DNA of 64,000 nt from Siphonodentalium dalli (Eukaryota; Mollusca; Scaphopoda; Gadilida; Siphonodentaliidae), in NCBI GenBank assembly GCA_032622095.1, contig CP136064.1, forward strand, positions 40,387,912-40,451,911. Direction: 5' to 3'. Positions within the stretch are counted from its first letter, which is position 1; each line of letters starts with the position of its first letter. Below the pieces are notes generated by a model. It did no database searches and was not told the origin of the DNA. It saw only the letters and a program-made list of their open reading frames with translations. Made by a program: the position numbers and the translations under genes. Of this stretch, positions 48,530-59,775 are shown in pieces.

Positions 48530-49212
48530 ATATTGGTATGGAGGGACCTTGACTAAGATTCAAATGAAGTATCCAGGGCCATAGCTCTTTCCCTTCATAA
48601 TAATTCTTAAAACGTCTTCTCAAGAACAGTCGGGCTTATAATGCCCCCGACCGTCCGAGGGAGAATTCTGGGATATATATTGGAGACATCCTTCCAGAAT
48701 CCATCCGTAACAAACTTTTCACAACACAGCTCAAGTATCGATAGTCCAATTTGGATGTCCCTTGGTTATGTTGGTAAACCAGCATTGTGGAAAGGATCTG
48801 CACATAGTGCAGGTTTTGTCCGCACTTTTTCCCCCAGAGGTATGGCCCTTTGCTGGACTTGGTGTAAAATGCGTCCATAACAAATATTATGCTGTGGATG
48901 TCTTGATTGGATTGCGTTTTCCTTTGGCACGGTGGTAGCATAGGTTGGAGCGGATATCCACATACCACAGGTTTCGTCCTTGAATTTTTACCTTGGAAAT
49001 TTTTGTCCGAAAGATCATTTCAGCTTGTAACTTGGCAAGGATCTTCTGATTCAGTTGTGCTTCGGCATGCATCTCGGTGGGGGTGGGGGATACCGACTTA
49101 ATACAGGTTTGTCCATTCATTGTTAACTCAAGTTTACTTTGTTTAGTTTGAGCTATTGTTGTGGGTTGTTGTCCGTGCATCTTTCCGTCAACAATTTCCT
49201 TTGGCTCACCCA
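48530..49212 (+). repeat. Degenerate modular repeat stretch
   Basis: GGGCCATAGCTCTTTCCCTT, AATTCTTAAAACGTCTTCTC and CAAGAACAGTCGGGC belong to the GGCCATAACTC family. The rest is decayed sequence in which both strands have 65-110-codon chance frames. Confidence 0.5.
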
Positions 49213-49530
49213 ACAGGCCTCATCCCTCAACCGATCATCACCAAACTTCGTATGGAGCTTCGAGGTGACCTAGATGGGAACCATCAATTTTTTCCCCGTC
49301 TTGTATTTTACTGTTGCATGACTAAATCCTTCGGCACACCCAACAGACCACATCCCTCGTCTAATCACCACCAAACTTCGTATAGATCTCCGGGTTGACC
49401 ACTAGATGGAACAGGGATGCTGATAATATGAAAATTGGGTTTTTGTCCCCTACATGTATATCAAGTCAATAAGTACACCTTATGAGGGAAGCACAAGCCC
49501 CCAGTAACCCATAATTCCCCCTTTATGACC
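49213..49530 (+). repeat. Repeats G and H, inverted relative to 44.6 and 46.3 kb
   Basis: 49213-49405 is the reverse complement of 44577-44765 and 49405-49530 that of 46265-46395. In the left block these two pieces are about 1.5 kb apart; here they are fused. Confidence 0.8.
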
Positions 49531-49800
49531 ATGGGGGATTTCGATGAAATTTGATACCTAGGATGCTTTTGTCCGGGGAGTGTTTTGATTGTGTCAAATC
49601 GTGACCACGACATTCAAAATGGTCAATTCAAGGTCAAATCGGGTAAAACAGATGGATTTCGACGAAATTTGATACCTAGGGTTACTTTTGTCAGGAGAGT
49701 GTTTTGGACGGGTCAAATCATGACCCCGACCTGACCTTCAAAATGGTCCATTCAAGGTCAAATCGCGCCTTGACGGATTTCGATGTTAGATCCAGATGAA
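49530..49800 (+). repeat. Tandem repeat, about 122-bp period
   Basis: GGATTTCGA(T/C)GAAATTTGATACC, TTTTGTC(C/A)GG, TGTTTTG, GGTCAAATCG. Two full units (49528, 49650) and one partial (about 49770). Confidence 0.8.
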
Positions 49801-49889
49801 AACAGAGGGGAAACAGCCCGAAGTCGGGCCCACCAGCTAGTATATATATATATATAATTGACCATGGAGTTAAATAAATAAAAAAAATT

Positions 49890-50228
49890 AAATATTTTTT
49901 GGAGTCAAGTTCCTGCCCACATTTGTCCCACTGACCTCATTTGAACAAATCTGAACCCCAGCATCCTTAATACCAAATATGAACCCATTTGGCCCGATGG
50001 TATTTTAGAAGATGTTTAAAAGAATTACTATGGAGGGAAAGAGTTATGGCCCTGGCTTCCCAACTATTTGACCCAGTGACCTCACCTAGGGAACATCCAC
50101 ACCAAATATGAATCCTTTCGGTCTTACGGTTCCAGAGGAGAAGTTTAAAGAATTGTTGACGGATGGACGGACGGACGAGGAGTGATGACTATAGCTCCAC
50201 CGGAGACTTTGTCTCAGGTGAGCTAAAA
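49890..50228 (+). repeat. GGCCATAACTC modular repeat with GACG tract and terminal hairpin
   Basis: Two modules (GTGACCTCATTTGAACAAAT, ACTATGGAGGGAAAGAGTTA, TGGCCCTGGCTTC), then ACGGATGGACGGACGGACGA, then GAGTGATGACTATAGCTCCA and the hairpin AGCTCCACCGGAGAC-TTT-GTCTCAGGTGAGCT (50192-50224). Confidence 0.85.
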
Positions 50229-50369
50229 ACAAGACAGTCAATGACTGTGGGGTCGCTCACCAGACTGCAAAGACTGATAAGACTGGGACTCTGGAGACCA
50301 CAACAGTCAGAACTTTTCATAATCACTTTAAAAGAAGTAGATATCTAAAGAGTTAAATCTAAAACAAAA

Positions 50370-50900
50370 AATTTGGAGTTATGTCCCTGGCCCCGCCCAC
50401 ATTTGACACAGTGACCTGATTTGAACAAATCTGAACCCCAGTCACCCAAGGATCCTTCTTACCAAATATGAACCCATATAGCCTGATGGTATTTGAGAAG
50501 AAATCACTTTAAGAATACTATGGAGGGAAAGAGTTATGGCCCTGGCTTCGCAACTATTTCAAGTGAACTCATTTGAACAAATCTGAATGTGAGTCACCTA
50601 GGGAACATCCAAACCAAATATGAAACCATTCGGTCTTATTGTTCTGAAGATGTTTAAAAGCATTACTATGGCGGAAAGAGTTATGGCCCTGGCTTCGCAA
50701 CTATTTGACCCAGTGACCGCATTTGAACAAATCTGAATGAGAATCACCTAGGGAACATCCACGCCAAATATGAACCCATTTGGTCTTATGGTTCCAGAGG
50801 AGAAGATGTTCAAATAATTGTTGTCGGACGGATGGACGGACAGACGATGGACGGACGAGGAGTGATGACTATAGCTCCGCCGGAGCACAGGTAGGGTGGC
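50370..50900 (+). repeat. GGCCATAACTC modular repeat, three to four modules
   Basis: Modules at about 50375, 50520, 50645 and 50710, then a GACGGATGGACGG tract and a damaged hairpin (AGCTCCGCCGGAGC) at about 50872. Confidence 0.8.
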
Positions 50901-50934
50901 TGGTTGATAATTAAATCTCTTATCTCCGCCCCTA

Positions 50935-51345
50935 TTTGAACAAACGTGAATCCCCATCTATGAGATCCATTCATTTGGTAATTTCAGACATTAGATTTTA
51001 AGAGTTGAACTGAACTGATTTTCCTAAAATGACCCCAAATCTGAAAAAATCTAAACCCCAGTCACCGAAGGACCATCCATACCAAACATAATCTAAATAG
51101 TCCAGATGGTTCTTGAGAAGAAATTGTTTTAAGAATTACTATGGAAGGAAAGAGTTATGGCCCTGACTTCTCACCTATTTGACCTGATGAACTCATTTGA
51201 ACAAATCTGAATGTGAGTCACCTGGGGGACATCCACACCTAAAATATAAACCCATTTGGTCTTTAATATGCATCTGGAGAAGAAAACAATTGATGGACGG
51301 ATAGACATAATGATAGATGGATGGATGGGAGAACAGTCCGACATA
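50935..51345 (+). repeat. GGCCATAACTC modular repeat, decayed end
   Basis: Two modules, then GATGGACGGATAGACATAAT and GATGGATGGATGG without a recognisable hairpin. A C-run follows at about 51371-51380. Confidence 0.7.
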
Positions 51346-52143
51346 GAGACTGACAAATTCAATCCAATATACCCCCCCCCCAGTTTTCTTTGCAAAATCA
51401 GGGTATAATGAGTTCAACTGGATACTGGTGGTTAAGAACATAATATTCGAACAGACAAGCCTGAACATAGTGTCTGCCATTTGCAGAATGAGGTCCCCAA
51501 AGGGTGAATTTAATGACACAATCCTGCAATGTGGGCTAGCATCACCAAATTCACCCTCTGGGGACCTCATTCTGTGTAGTCCTCAACTGCTATGGGAGAC
51601 ATAGCATTAGATTGAAGTTCTCCAGTTAAAGTTGGTGATGTGCACCCATTGGGCACCTCAATTATGCATTTTATATTCACAAATTTGGGGATATAGAAAC
51701 TAAACAGAAGGGCTAAAGTAAGTAAAAATGTCAATTTAAGTGCCTATATACTTCCCAGAAGATGAGGCCTAAGCAGAATGAGGACCATGGCCTGTGTATT
51801 TGGTGATGCTAGACTGCTGTGCAGGGTAGCATAACTAAATTCACCCTCTGGGGACCTCATTCTGCAAATGCCAGATAGAAGACAAATTTAATCCAATATA
51901 TACCCCCCCCCCCCCCCCCCCATTTTTCTTTGAATATTAGTCGTATGATTTTATCTGGATAATTGGTGATTAAAACAATAATATGAAATGGCCAAACCTG
52001 AATATTTAGTATGTCTGACATTTCCAGAATTAGGTCCCAAAAATGTGGATTTAATGACAATATTCTGTAAGGCAGGCTAGCATCACCAAATTCATCCTCA
52101 ATCTGATTAGGCCTCAATGGCCAATAAAACCAAGGAACAGATT

Positions 52144-52380
52144 GAAGTCCTACAGTTGAAGTTGGTGATACACACCCATTGAGCACCTCAATTATGCATT
52201 TTATCTTCTGCAAATTAGGGGGACATTGAAACTGAACAGGTGGAAAAAAGTGACTAAATCAATGAAGTCCTACAGTTGAAGTTGGTGATACACACCCATT
52301 GAGCACCTCAATTATGCATTTTATCTTCTGCAAATTAGGGGGACATTGAAACTGAACAGGTGGAAAAAGTTACCAAATCA
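52144..52380 (+). repeat. Nearly perfect 119-bp tandem duplication
   Basis: TGAAGTCCTACAGTTGAAGT opens both units (52144, 52263). They are essentially identical over about 110 bp, far more alike than any other repeats nearby: a very recent duplication or an assembly effect. Confidence 0.9.
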
Positions 52381-52693
52381 AACTGTCAATTTGATAATTA
52401 GTCCTCATCTTCTGGGAAGTATCCTAAGCAGAATTAGGTCCCTGGCTGGTGTATTTGGTGATGCTAGCATGCTGTATGGGGTAGCAACACTAAATTCACC
52501 ATCTGGGGACCTCACTATGTAAATGTCACACACAATTTCCAGACTTGAAGAAATCAAAGCCATTCACAGTATCATTGAATGTCAGTCATCGCCTAACAAT
52601 GGAAGCACCAGTTTGTTGTTAAATTGCTACAGATATGTTTAGATTAGAATAATACATGTCATCTGGACAGTTTATATAATTAATGACCTGTAC

Positions 52694-52845
52694 CTTTACA
52701 GATATATATGCCTCTGTGGTGAGAAGAGGTATTAAATTGAGAGGTGATATGGCTTGGAAGGGATGTTGGTTGATGGCACGGTTGGGCCTGGGCCATGTGG
52801 GTGGAATGTTTCCATAATTTCATTAAAGAGTAAAGTTTCATAACT
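52694..52845 (-). CDS. Candidate exon, possibly upstream of the unrecognised - strand gene
   Basis: Acceptor ACATCTGCAG and donor AAAG|GTACAG bound 152 nt. One frame is open throughout (VMKLYSLMKLWKHSTHMAQA to HRGIYICK) and leaves after one base, the phase needed to enter the exon at 36804. A second acceptor (CTCTTCTCACCACAG) would leave only a 20-nt exon. A different frame (NEIMETFHPHGPGPTVPST) reads more like protein but ends in a stop. No family is recognised and the implied intron is 16 kb. Confidence 0.25.
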
Positions 52846-53539
52846 CTGCAGATGTTATATATAATGGTGTCACTTTTTTTCAAATGTTTAAAAAAAATTG
52901 TCCCAGAAGATGAGGCCTAAGCAGAATAAGGTAATTGAGGGTGTATTTGGTGATGCTAGCCTGCTGTATGGGGTAGCAACACTAAATTCACCATCTGGGG
53001 ACTTCATTCTGCAAATGTCAGACACACTATGTCCAGGCTTGGAGAAATGAACAATGGACTATTCCTTGTAGACTCTGGTAGAATAGTTGTTTAGCTAATG
53101 TCATGTGACGTCTTGTAATGACAGATGGTAAACTGGTCTGAAGCAAGCAGTATCCGGTGACCACACTATGATAAATTGGCTTTTTCAATAATACAGGCTT
53201 CAGTGTTCTCTTAAAAATTAATAGTGCATAGCAAAGAGGTGTGAATTATAAAGGGCCATAACTCTGTTACAATATATCGGATCAAACCCATATTTTAACT
53301 TGATCTGTATATAAGTGTCAAAAATTCATATACCACCCCAATTTGGTGTTGATCAGATGAAAAATGTTTGAGTAATCCTGTCTTGGATGAATTCTATATC
53401 AAAACAAGAGTGGAAGGGGTTAAATAAACAATACCAAAATCCATACAGATGAACATGCCAAGAAAAATCTAGGTAAGAAATATGAGGCTGTGATGTGTCC
53501 CTAAACAAAAATTAAAGGTCAAAATGCAAAAATTTAATT

Positions 53540-54030
53540 TTTTGTTTTTAAAGTTATGTCCCTGCCCCTATTTGACCCCATTTGAACAAATCTGAACCCC
53601 AGGTATCTCTGTACCAAATATAAGCTAAATCGGCCAAATATTTTTTTAGAAGAAGTCATTGTAAGAATTACTATGAGTTATGGCCCTGGTTTCTCAACTA
53701 ATTGACCGGGTGACCTCATTTGAACAAATCTAAACACCAGTGACCCAAGGACCCTCCATACCAAATATTAGCTAAATCGGCCCAATGGTTCTGAACAAGA
53801 AGTCGTAAGAATTACTATGGAGGGATAGAGTTATGGCCCTGGCTTCGCAACTGTTTGACCCCAATGACCTCATTTGAACAAATCTGAATGAGAGTCACCT
53901 AGGGAACATCCACGCCAAATATGAACCAATTCGGTATATTGTTTTCAGAGAAGATGTTCAAAGAATTGTTGACGGACGGACGAGTGATACTATAGCTCCA
54001 CCGGAGACTTCGTCTCAGGTGAGCTAAAAA
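53540..54030 (+). repeat. GGCCATAACTC modular repeat with GACG tract and terminal hairpin
   Basis: Three modules, then GACGGACGGACGAGTGATAC, then the hairpin AGCTCCACCGGAGAC-TTC-GTCTCAGGTGAGCT ending at about 54026. Nearly the same cap as at 50192. Confidence 0.85.
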
Positions 54031-54800
54031 CCCTTCATACTAAATATCAGTAAAATAGACCTCAAGGGTGCTTTTGAAGGAAGCATATTAAGAGGGAAAA
54101 TGTCATTCGCTTGGCCCCATATATGTAAGCTAAATAGTCCAACTTCTCTTGAGAAGGCATTTTATGCTATACAGTTATGTCCCTGGTCCAACCCTATTTA
54201 ACCTGGTGACCACATCTGAATAAATTTGACATACAGTTATGTCCCTGGTTCCACCCTATTTAACCTGGTGAGTGGCGACCCCATCTGAATATATTTGAAT
54301 CCCAGACACCAAAGAAACCTTCATATTAAATATCAGTAAAATAGACCCGACAGTCCTTGTGAAGGAAGCATATTAAGAGTGAAACTGTCCTTCGCTTGGC
54401 CCCTATTTGACAAGGTGACCCCATTAAAAAAAAACTGAATTGCAGTCAAACAAGAACATTCCATGCTAAATAAACCAACTAGTTCTTGGCTCTTGCAAAC
54501 ATATTTTAAGAATTACTATGTGGTGAAATAGTTATGTCTCTGCCCTTATTCAACTTTGTGATCACATTTTCACAAATCTGTCACCCAATGTAATTTCATA
54601 CCAAATATAAGCAAATAGGCCATTTGATTATTGCATAGAAGACATATCATGAATTACTTTGGAGAAAAAGATTAATGTACTGGCCTTGCACCTACTTGAC
54701 CTGGTGACCCTGATAAATGTGTTATATGTCCTGTTGAAAGATGTGAACAATACACGAGATAAATTGTTGTAATAGGGAATTAATGACCTCTAGCAGATCT
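53990..54800 (+). repeat. Segment c', inverted partner of 45060-45900
   Basis: Reverse complement of the 45-kb block through six modules, with one internal tandem duplication (TACAGTTATGTCCCTGGT at about 54157 and 54231) not present there. Confidence 0.75.
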
Positions 54801-54881
54801 CCAGGGAATGTTTAGGCCAAAAAATAATAATAATTTGTTTCCTATTACGGTGCCAAAAAATTCCAGGTAGGTAGGGATTTC

Positions 54882-55984
54882 CCCCCCCCCCCCCCCCCGA
54901 ACAGTTAAGAAGTACATTAATGCTTACTCTTTATACGTGTGTTAAGGCTGTCCATGTATATTGCAAGTAAACAGTTAATGTAGCACAATAATATGATAAG
55001 TATTGTCAATGTGAACAAACAAATGCCACCCAGGCACTCCAATTATGCAGCTCTCTTGTAATTATTCTCTCAGTTTAGATTGTGGTGGCACATCTTTCTC
55101 AGAGCACAATATTGACATATCAACAGGCCCAAGACATACACCATAATAGGTCTTTTCTATTACTTTATAATAACATAACTTGTACGATATTAATTCATAC
55201 CTCACTTAAATATTTGGTCATACACCTCAGGACCTAAGACATATCTCACATGCACCTCAGACACATTGCACAGGGTGTAAATGTTCCTCAGACACCCCTC
55301 AACTGCACTGAAATATAAAGTCCCACACCACACTGAAAATGGTACCACAGGCCACACCTTGACTGAGGTACCACACCTCAGCATTCAAATTGGCATATGC
55401 ATGCTTGTAAGTTTTATATACCCAAACAAACCAGTAGATAATTTCATGTGCTTTTTAGTGCCCATCCCAGAAGGGTGTTTGATATGGTAGACATGCAGTC
55501 ATCTTTATACTGTCTGTATACATACTAGTAACTATGCCTGAACACTATGAATCCTTGATTGACTGGGGAGATGAACTTTAAATTCTGATATAGAAAGTCT
55601 TCTACATGTATATTGCTCTCTAACAGATAAGACTTCTTCCCACAAAACATGGGAGTTGAACAAACAAGATTACCACAGGCAGGTTTTAAAGACTGCAGAT
55701 TTATTGGTGAGATTGGGATTCATCTGCAACCACAAATGGACATGTATTTTAATAGAAGTAAATTGTTTTTGAAAATTCCATCTAAAATTATTGCTGCTTA
55801 ATGTAAACATAGTATATAGTATATATTTAACGATTTTGATGTGTTTACATGCATTAAAAAAAAAAATTTAATTTTTTTTTTGGGGTTGAAATTTTTTGAT
55901 TTGGGTTGAAATTTGAAAAAAAGTCCAGGTCGGCCCAATTTCGGCAGGTCGGTCGGGTAACCGGAAACAGATGTTTTTTTTTTG
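54882..55984. other. C-run followed by gene-poor sequence
   Basis: C-run at 54882-54898. A CCTCAG/CACACC-rich patch at 55225-55385 keeps a 60-codon - strand frame open but looks like degenerate simple repeats. T/A homopolymers lie at 55856-55880. No exon recognised. Confidence 0.45.
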
Positions 55985-56150
55985 GCCTTATACAAATGTC
56001 AGATTTCACTTGACATGTGTAGGCATACCCTGCATACAGTTAGAGCCAAAGTAAATGGTTCTTACTAATGCTTCTCTGTTCAGAATTTGAGTAAATATTA
56101 CTTTTGGGACCAGGGTGGCAGTGCACTTTAATAAAGGGCCAGGGGCACAA
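55985..56150 (-). repeat. Segment b', inverted partner of 44868-45010
   Basis: ACAAATGTCAGATTTCACTT to AAGGGCCAGGGGCACAATAT, about 85% identical to the reverse complement of the 44.9-kb copy. Confidence 0.75.
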
Positions 56151-56164
56151 TATATATATATATT

Positions 56165-56466
56165 TTACCCAGTGACCTCATTTGAACAAATCTGAACCCC
56201 AGTCACCCAAGGATCCTTCATACCAAATATGAACCCATTTGGCCTGATGGTATTTGAGAAGATGTTTAAAAGAATCACTATGGAGGGAAAGAGTTATGGC
56301 CCTGGCTTCGCAACTGTTTGACCCAGTGACCTAATTTGAACAAATCTGAATGCGAGTCCCCAAGGGAACATCCACACCAAATATGAACCCATTTGGTCTT
56401 ATGGTTCCAGAGGAGAAGATGTTCAAAGAATTGTTGACAGACGGAAGGACGGACGAGGAGTGATGA
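56165..56466 (+). repeat. GGCCATAACTC modular repeat running into a palindrome
   Basis: Two modules, then GACGGAAGGACGGACGAGGA and GTGATGAC, where the normal hairpin cap is replaced by the palindrome at 56468-56634. Confidence 0.8.
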
Positions 56467-56467
56467 C

Positions 56468-56634
56468 TTTTCGTTTAAATATTCACCGTTTCAAATTAAA
56501 TTTCGAAATATAACAAACTCCGAAATGTTTACTTTTTAGCTCAACTGAGACTTCCGGTGGAGCTAAAAAGTAAACATTTCTGAGTTTGTTATATTTCGAA
56601 ATTTAATTTTAAACGGTAAATATTTAAACGAAAA
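56468..56634. repeat. Large palindrome centred on the AGCTC hairpin
   Basis: Arms of about 70 bp (TTTTCGTTTAAATATTCACC and complement) enclose TTAGCTCAACTGAGAC and GGTGGAGCTAA, the same hairpin that caps the modular repeats. An inverted duplication grown around the cap fits. Confidence 0.85.
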
Positions 56635-56961
56635 TAACTGTCAATCCAAGTTCAAACGTTTAATGTCTACAAGATTTTAACAAAATCTTCGACCACAAAG
56701 TCTGTCTATGACCTGTTGCAAACCTCAAAGTTCTCATGTTCGAAGAACGTTATTTAAAACTGGTATTTTAACATGGTCAACAATATTTAATGTTAACAAA
56801 AAATATTGTCCATGTCAATCCTGGGATATCCCAAACAGATTTTCCACGCTGAGGACCGCTCGCCGCTAGGGGGATATTGCATCACGCCAATTACCATTTC
56901 TGATTCGACTTTACCGTCCATGTCTGGATTTATAATCAAGGTAGCAGGGTAATGTCGCAAG

Positions 56962-57215
56962 GGTAGCGGGGTATTGTCGCAAGAGCTATACTCGTCCTAG
57001 ACCTCAATAAATGGTATACTCGTAGGGCGCGCATCTGTAATCTCAAATCGACTCCATTCCACCCGCATGTGCAATTTGACTTGTATATCAAGATGTTCCA
57101 CTCACTTTGGTGTTCTAGAAACAACCCGAAAAGACCCGTTAATTAGTTAATATAACGCGACTGCAAATTCTGAGGTGAAGGTCGAGTATAGCTCTTGCGA
57201 CATTACCCCTGTACC
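56962..57215. mobile_element. 254-bp element with 33-bp terminal inverted repeats
   Basis: GGTAGCGGGGTATTGTCGCA and AGAGCTATACTCG at the left are matched in reverse complement at 57183-57215. A further GGGTAATGTCGCAAGGGTAG precedes the left end. No ORF. Confidence 0.75.
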
Positions 57216-57557
57216 TATAATCAATGGGGGAGCGCACTTGTACATTGTGCCGCGTAAGTGGTAATTCACCGGAATCGATTGCCGTGTTTAGTGGAATATG
57301 CTATTATCATTCGGCACGATGTACGTAATTTTATTTTTTTTTGAGATGGCAATAAAAAGTTTAGGGTCGGGGGTTTAAAATAGGGTCGGTCGGGTTAGCA
57401 GAAACAAACGTCTTTTTTTTTTACGCCTGGTGGTGTTTAGCTAATCCTCTTTGTTTTGATGTGGCCTTATTTTATTTTTTGACAATTGGTTTGTTGTTCT
57501 ATGATAAACCACAGTAGAGGCGAGAAATATTAATATAAATAAAAGGCCGCTCGGCCA

Positions 57558-58172
57558 CAGTGTCCCCCGAACCGGTGGCTTCATTTGGAGCGGAGGCTTA
57601 AATTGAATTTTCTAAGTCGAAAAAGCCCATAACTCTGAGAAAAATCATCGGATCAAACTCAATTTCGAACTTGACCTGTATCTTGATATGAATGATCCAC
57701 ATAAAAACGGTATTTGCAATTAAAGGATCCAAACTTGAGATATCATCCGGAAACCGAAAAAGTGAGAAATTTTCTAAGTAAAACAAGTCGAAAAAGGGCC
57801 ACAACTCTCGCAAAAATGGGCGGAGCATACCCATATTCGAACTTGACCTGTACATAGGGCTGATAAACTCACATACCAAATTTGGTTCAGATATGATCAC
57901 ACAAACTGATGTTATCTGGAAACCAGGAAATTACAAGATTCTAAGTAAAAAAAAGGGCCACATTCCGGCCCACAACTCTCGCAAAAATGGGCGGAGCAAA
58001 CCCATATTCGAACTTGACCTGTATTTTGGTCTGATAAACTCACCTATGAAATTTGCTTTTGATCTAATAACCGAAACTAAAGTTATCATCCGGAAACCAT
58101 TTCCAGACGGAGACATGACGGACTGACATCGGCTATTTTAATAGTCTCCCGAAAAAAATATATTTCGGGGGA
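57558..58172 (-). repeat. Hairpin-capped repeat (GTCCCCCGAA type), longer copy
   Basis: Cap GTCTCCCGAAAAAAATATAT-TTCGGGGGAC at 58142-58172 and a GTCCCCCGAA at 57558. Inside are three modules with GGGCCACAACTCTCGCAAAA, ATGGGCGGAGCA, CCATATTCGAACTTGACCTG. Inverted relative to 30634-30930. Confidence 0.8.
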
Positions 58173-58494
58173 CAATTAACTGCTTTCCTATCGATACCAA
58201 GTCGTTCAAACAGTGATTGTCGAAATATGAGAATAAATTCGGGCCAACTGATATCAATGTCAGCCAACCAATAAATGCGCAGGACTTAGCCAGAAGATAG
58301 TCCAAATGGTTAAAGCGAAATATGGGCAGGGACGTCATACTAGTACTGTAGGATAAAACCCATATAGTGGTGGTAATACAAAGGATATCTGAAGGTTTCA
58401 GACTATTGGAAGTTATCGGATGGGCAGCTGTTCAATAGTCTGGATTCACTCTGAATAAATTAAGAACAAACTATTGGTGAGGAGGCAACACTTC

Positions 58495-58500
58495 TTTATT
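58495..58500 (-). terminator. Poly(A) signal of RPS26
   Basis: Reads AATAAA on the - strand, 14 bases after the RPS26 stop codon; very short 3' UTR as usual for ribosomal protein genes. Confidence 0.8.
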
Positions 58501-58513
58501 TTGGAATCACATT

Positions 58514-58558
58514 TTAAGTTGTTCTTGCACCAGCTCCTATTCTGGGTCCTGCACCTTC
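58514..58558 (-). CDS. RPS26: RPS26 (eS26) last coding exon
   Basis: Acceptor TTTTTTGTTTGCAG, then EGAGPRIGAGARTT and TAA, 15 codons in phase 0. The family's C-tail is variable and rich in Pro, Gly and Ala (human AGAAPRPPPKPM type), so this Gly/Ala/Arg tail fits. It joins exactly in phase with the donor at 62553 and is followed at once by AATAAA. The 4-kb intron between the two exons is filled with modular repeats. Confidence 0.85.
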   Translation of the reverse strand, partial: EGAGPRIGAGARTT

Positions 58559-58992
58559 CTGCAAACAAAAAATAGTAACCTCTGTAATAAATGAATTCAC
58601 TGTCTTGGTGAAAACTTAATACAGAAATCATGCTGACCATTGCAATACTACAATGTCGTTAACCTCACATCGATAGTCAACATATCAAACTAATATGAGA
58701 GGGCATTTAATGCATATAACTGCAGCCTAATGATCAATTTTGACAAAGTAATTATTCTCTACACAATCATGCTCATGTGTGCGTTGAGAGTGCATGTTTA
58801 GTTTTATTACTTCCTTCAATGACCAATTACGATTATCCAATGAAGTTACAATGATTATCCAATGAAGTTAAAATTATGATTATCCATTGCATTTATTGTA
58901 TACTAATAGCCAAGTGAATTTTCGTTATCCCTTTTAAGACTAAATGCTACTAAGAATTGACCAAAAGGTCAATGATCAGATAATGTACAGAT

Positions 58993-59012
58993 ACTCTCGG
59001 GATCCAAATAAA
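58993..59012 (+). repeat. Short dispersed motif, inverted copy at about 61417
   Basis: ACTCTCGGGATCCAAATAA near 58993 recurs in reverse complement near 61420. Both are next to sequence rich in ATTC(C/G)G and CCCCTA, so a short dispersed repeat pair is likely. Confidence 0.5.
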
Positions 59013-59619
59013 CGTACCCGTATTCACACCCCTACGATGCTTATTCGGACCACTACGTTTATTAATTTCTGGGGGTACAAAATTTACACTCTGTTGTCAA
59101 TATCACGACCATGGATCACAAATCTTATTCTACAATATAATGTTTTTTTATTAACCCCAAAATCAGTTCCATAATCACAATTTATAATGAACGAGAGGCC
59201 GATCACGATCGGCAGATGTTAACCCATCCCTTGGCGATATAAATTTACTATGATCGGATAAATGAGAGTTTTGGTGTTGAATTATAGAGTATACTGTTTA
59301 TGTACTATTATAGACAAATTTACATCACACAAATTATTGGAATTTATGGGTCACTGGCATTTATATAAGAGAATACACTCTTACAGGATCGGTAATGCTA
59401 AACCACCACAACCTAATTGTGTTAGTTTTTTCAAATTGGTTTAACTTAAAAAAAATTGTTTTTAACTATTTAAAAAAAAAATTGGGAACCTTTTTATCAA
59501 AGTGTATCATAATCATCAATATCTAAATGAAAACCAATGAAAGAGTCTGACATTTTTTTTATTATTATTATTATAAAACATAAATAAAAACAATAAAATT
59601 ATTTTTTTCAAATTTGTTT

Positions 59620-59775
59620 TCGAAAAAGGGTCATAACTCCTTTAAATAAATTGGATCGAAACCATATTCAAACTCAAACTGTATTGTGGGCTGAGAAACT
59701 CATATACAAAATTTGGTTCCGATCAAATAGAAAATGTTAGAGTTATCGCATTATGCCTAAAGTGTACTTGCAGAG
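59620..59775 (+). repeat. CATAACTCC module (single)
   Basis: GGGTCATAACTCCTTTAAA, ACCATATTCAAACTC, AAATTTGGTTCCGATCA. Same family as 60230-60760. In the RPS26 intron. Confidence 0.7.

Larger units (their letters stand above)
51483..53015. repeat. Cluster of palindromic unit F with intervening GTTGAAGTTGGTGATG repeat
   Basis: Units at 51483-51574, 51773-51865, 52022-52090, 52428-52519 and 52921-53012. They alternate with a spacer containing GTTGAAGTTGGTGAT, CACCCATTG, TCAATTATGCATTTTATCTT. The first unit at 42402 has the same spacer, so unit plus spacer forms a higher-order repeat. Confidence 0.8.

Noticed and set aside
48636-49213. Overlapping 65-110-codon frames on both strands
   Set aside because: Decayed modular repeat; frames overlap in both strands and show no motif.
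55202-55384. 60-codon - strand frame with Val/Cys/Tyr
   Set aside because: Falls in a CCTCAG/CACACC degenerate simple repeat.
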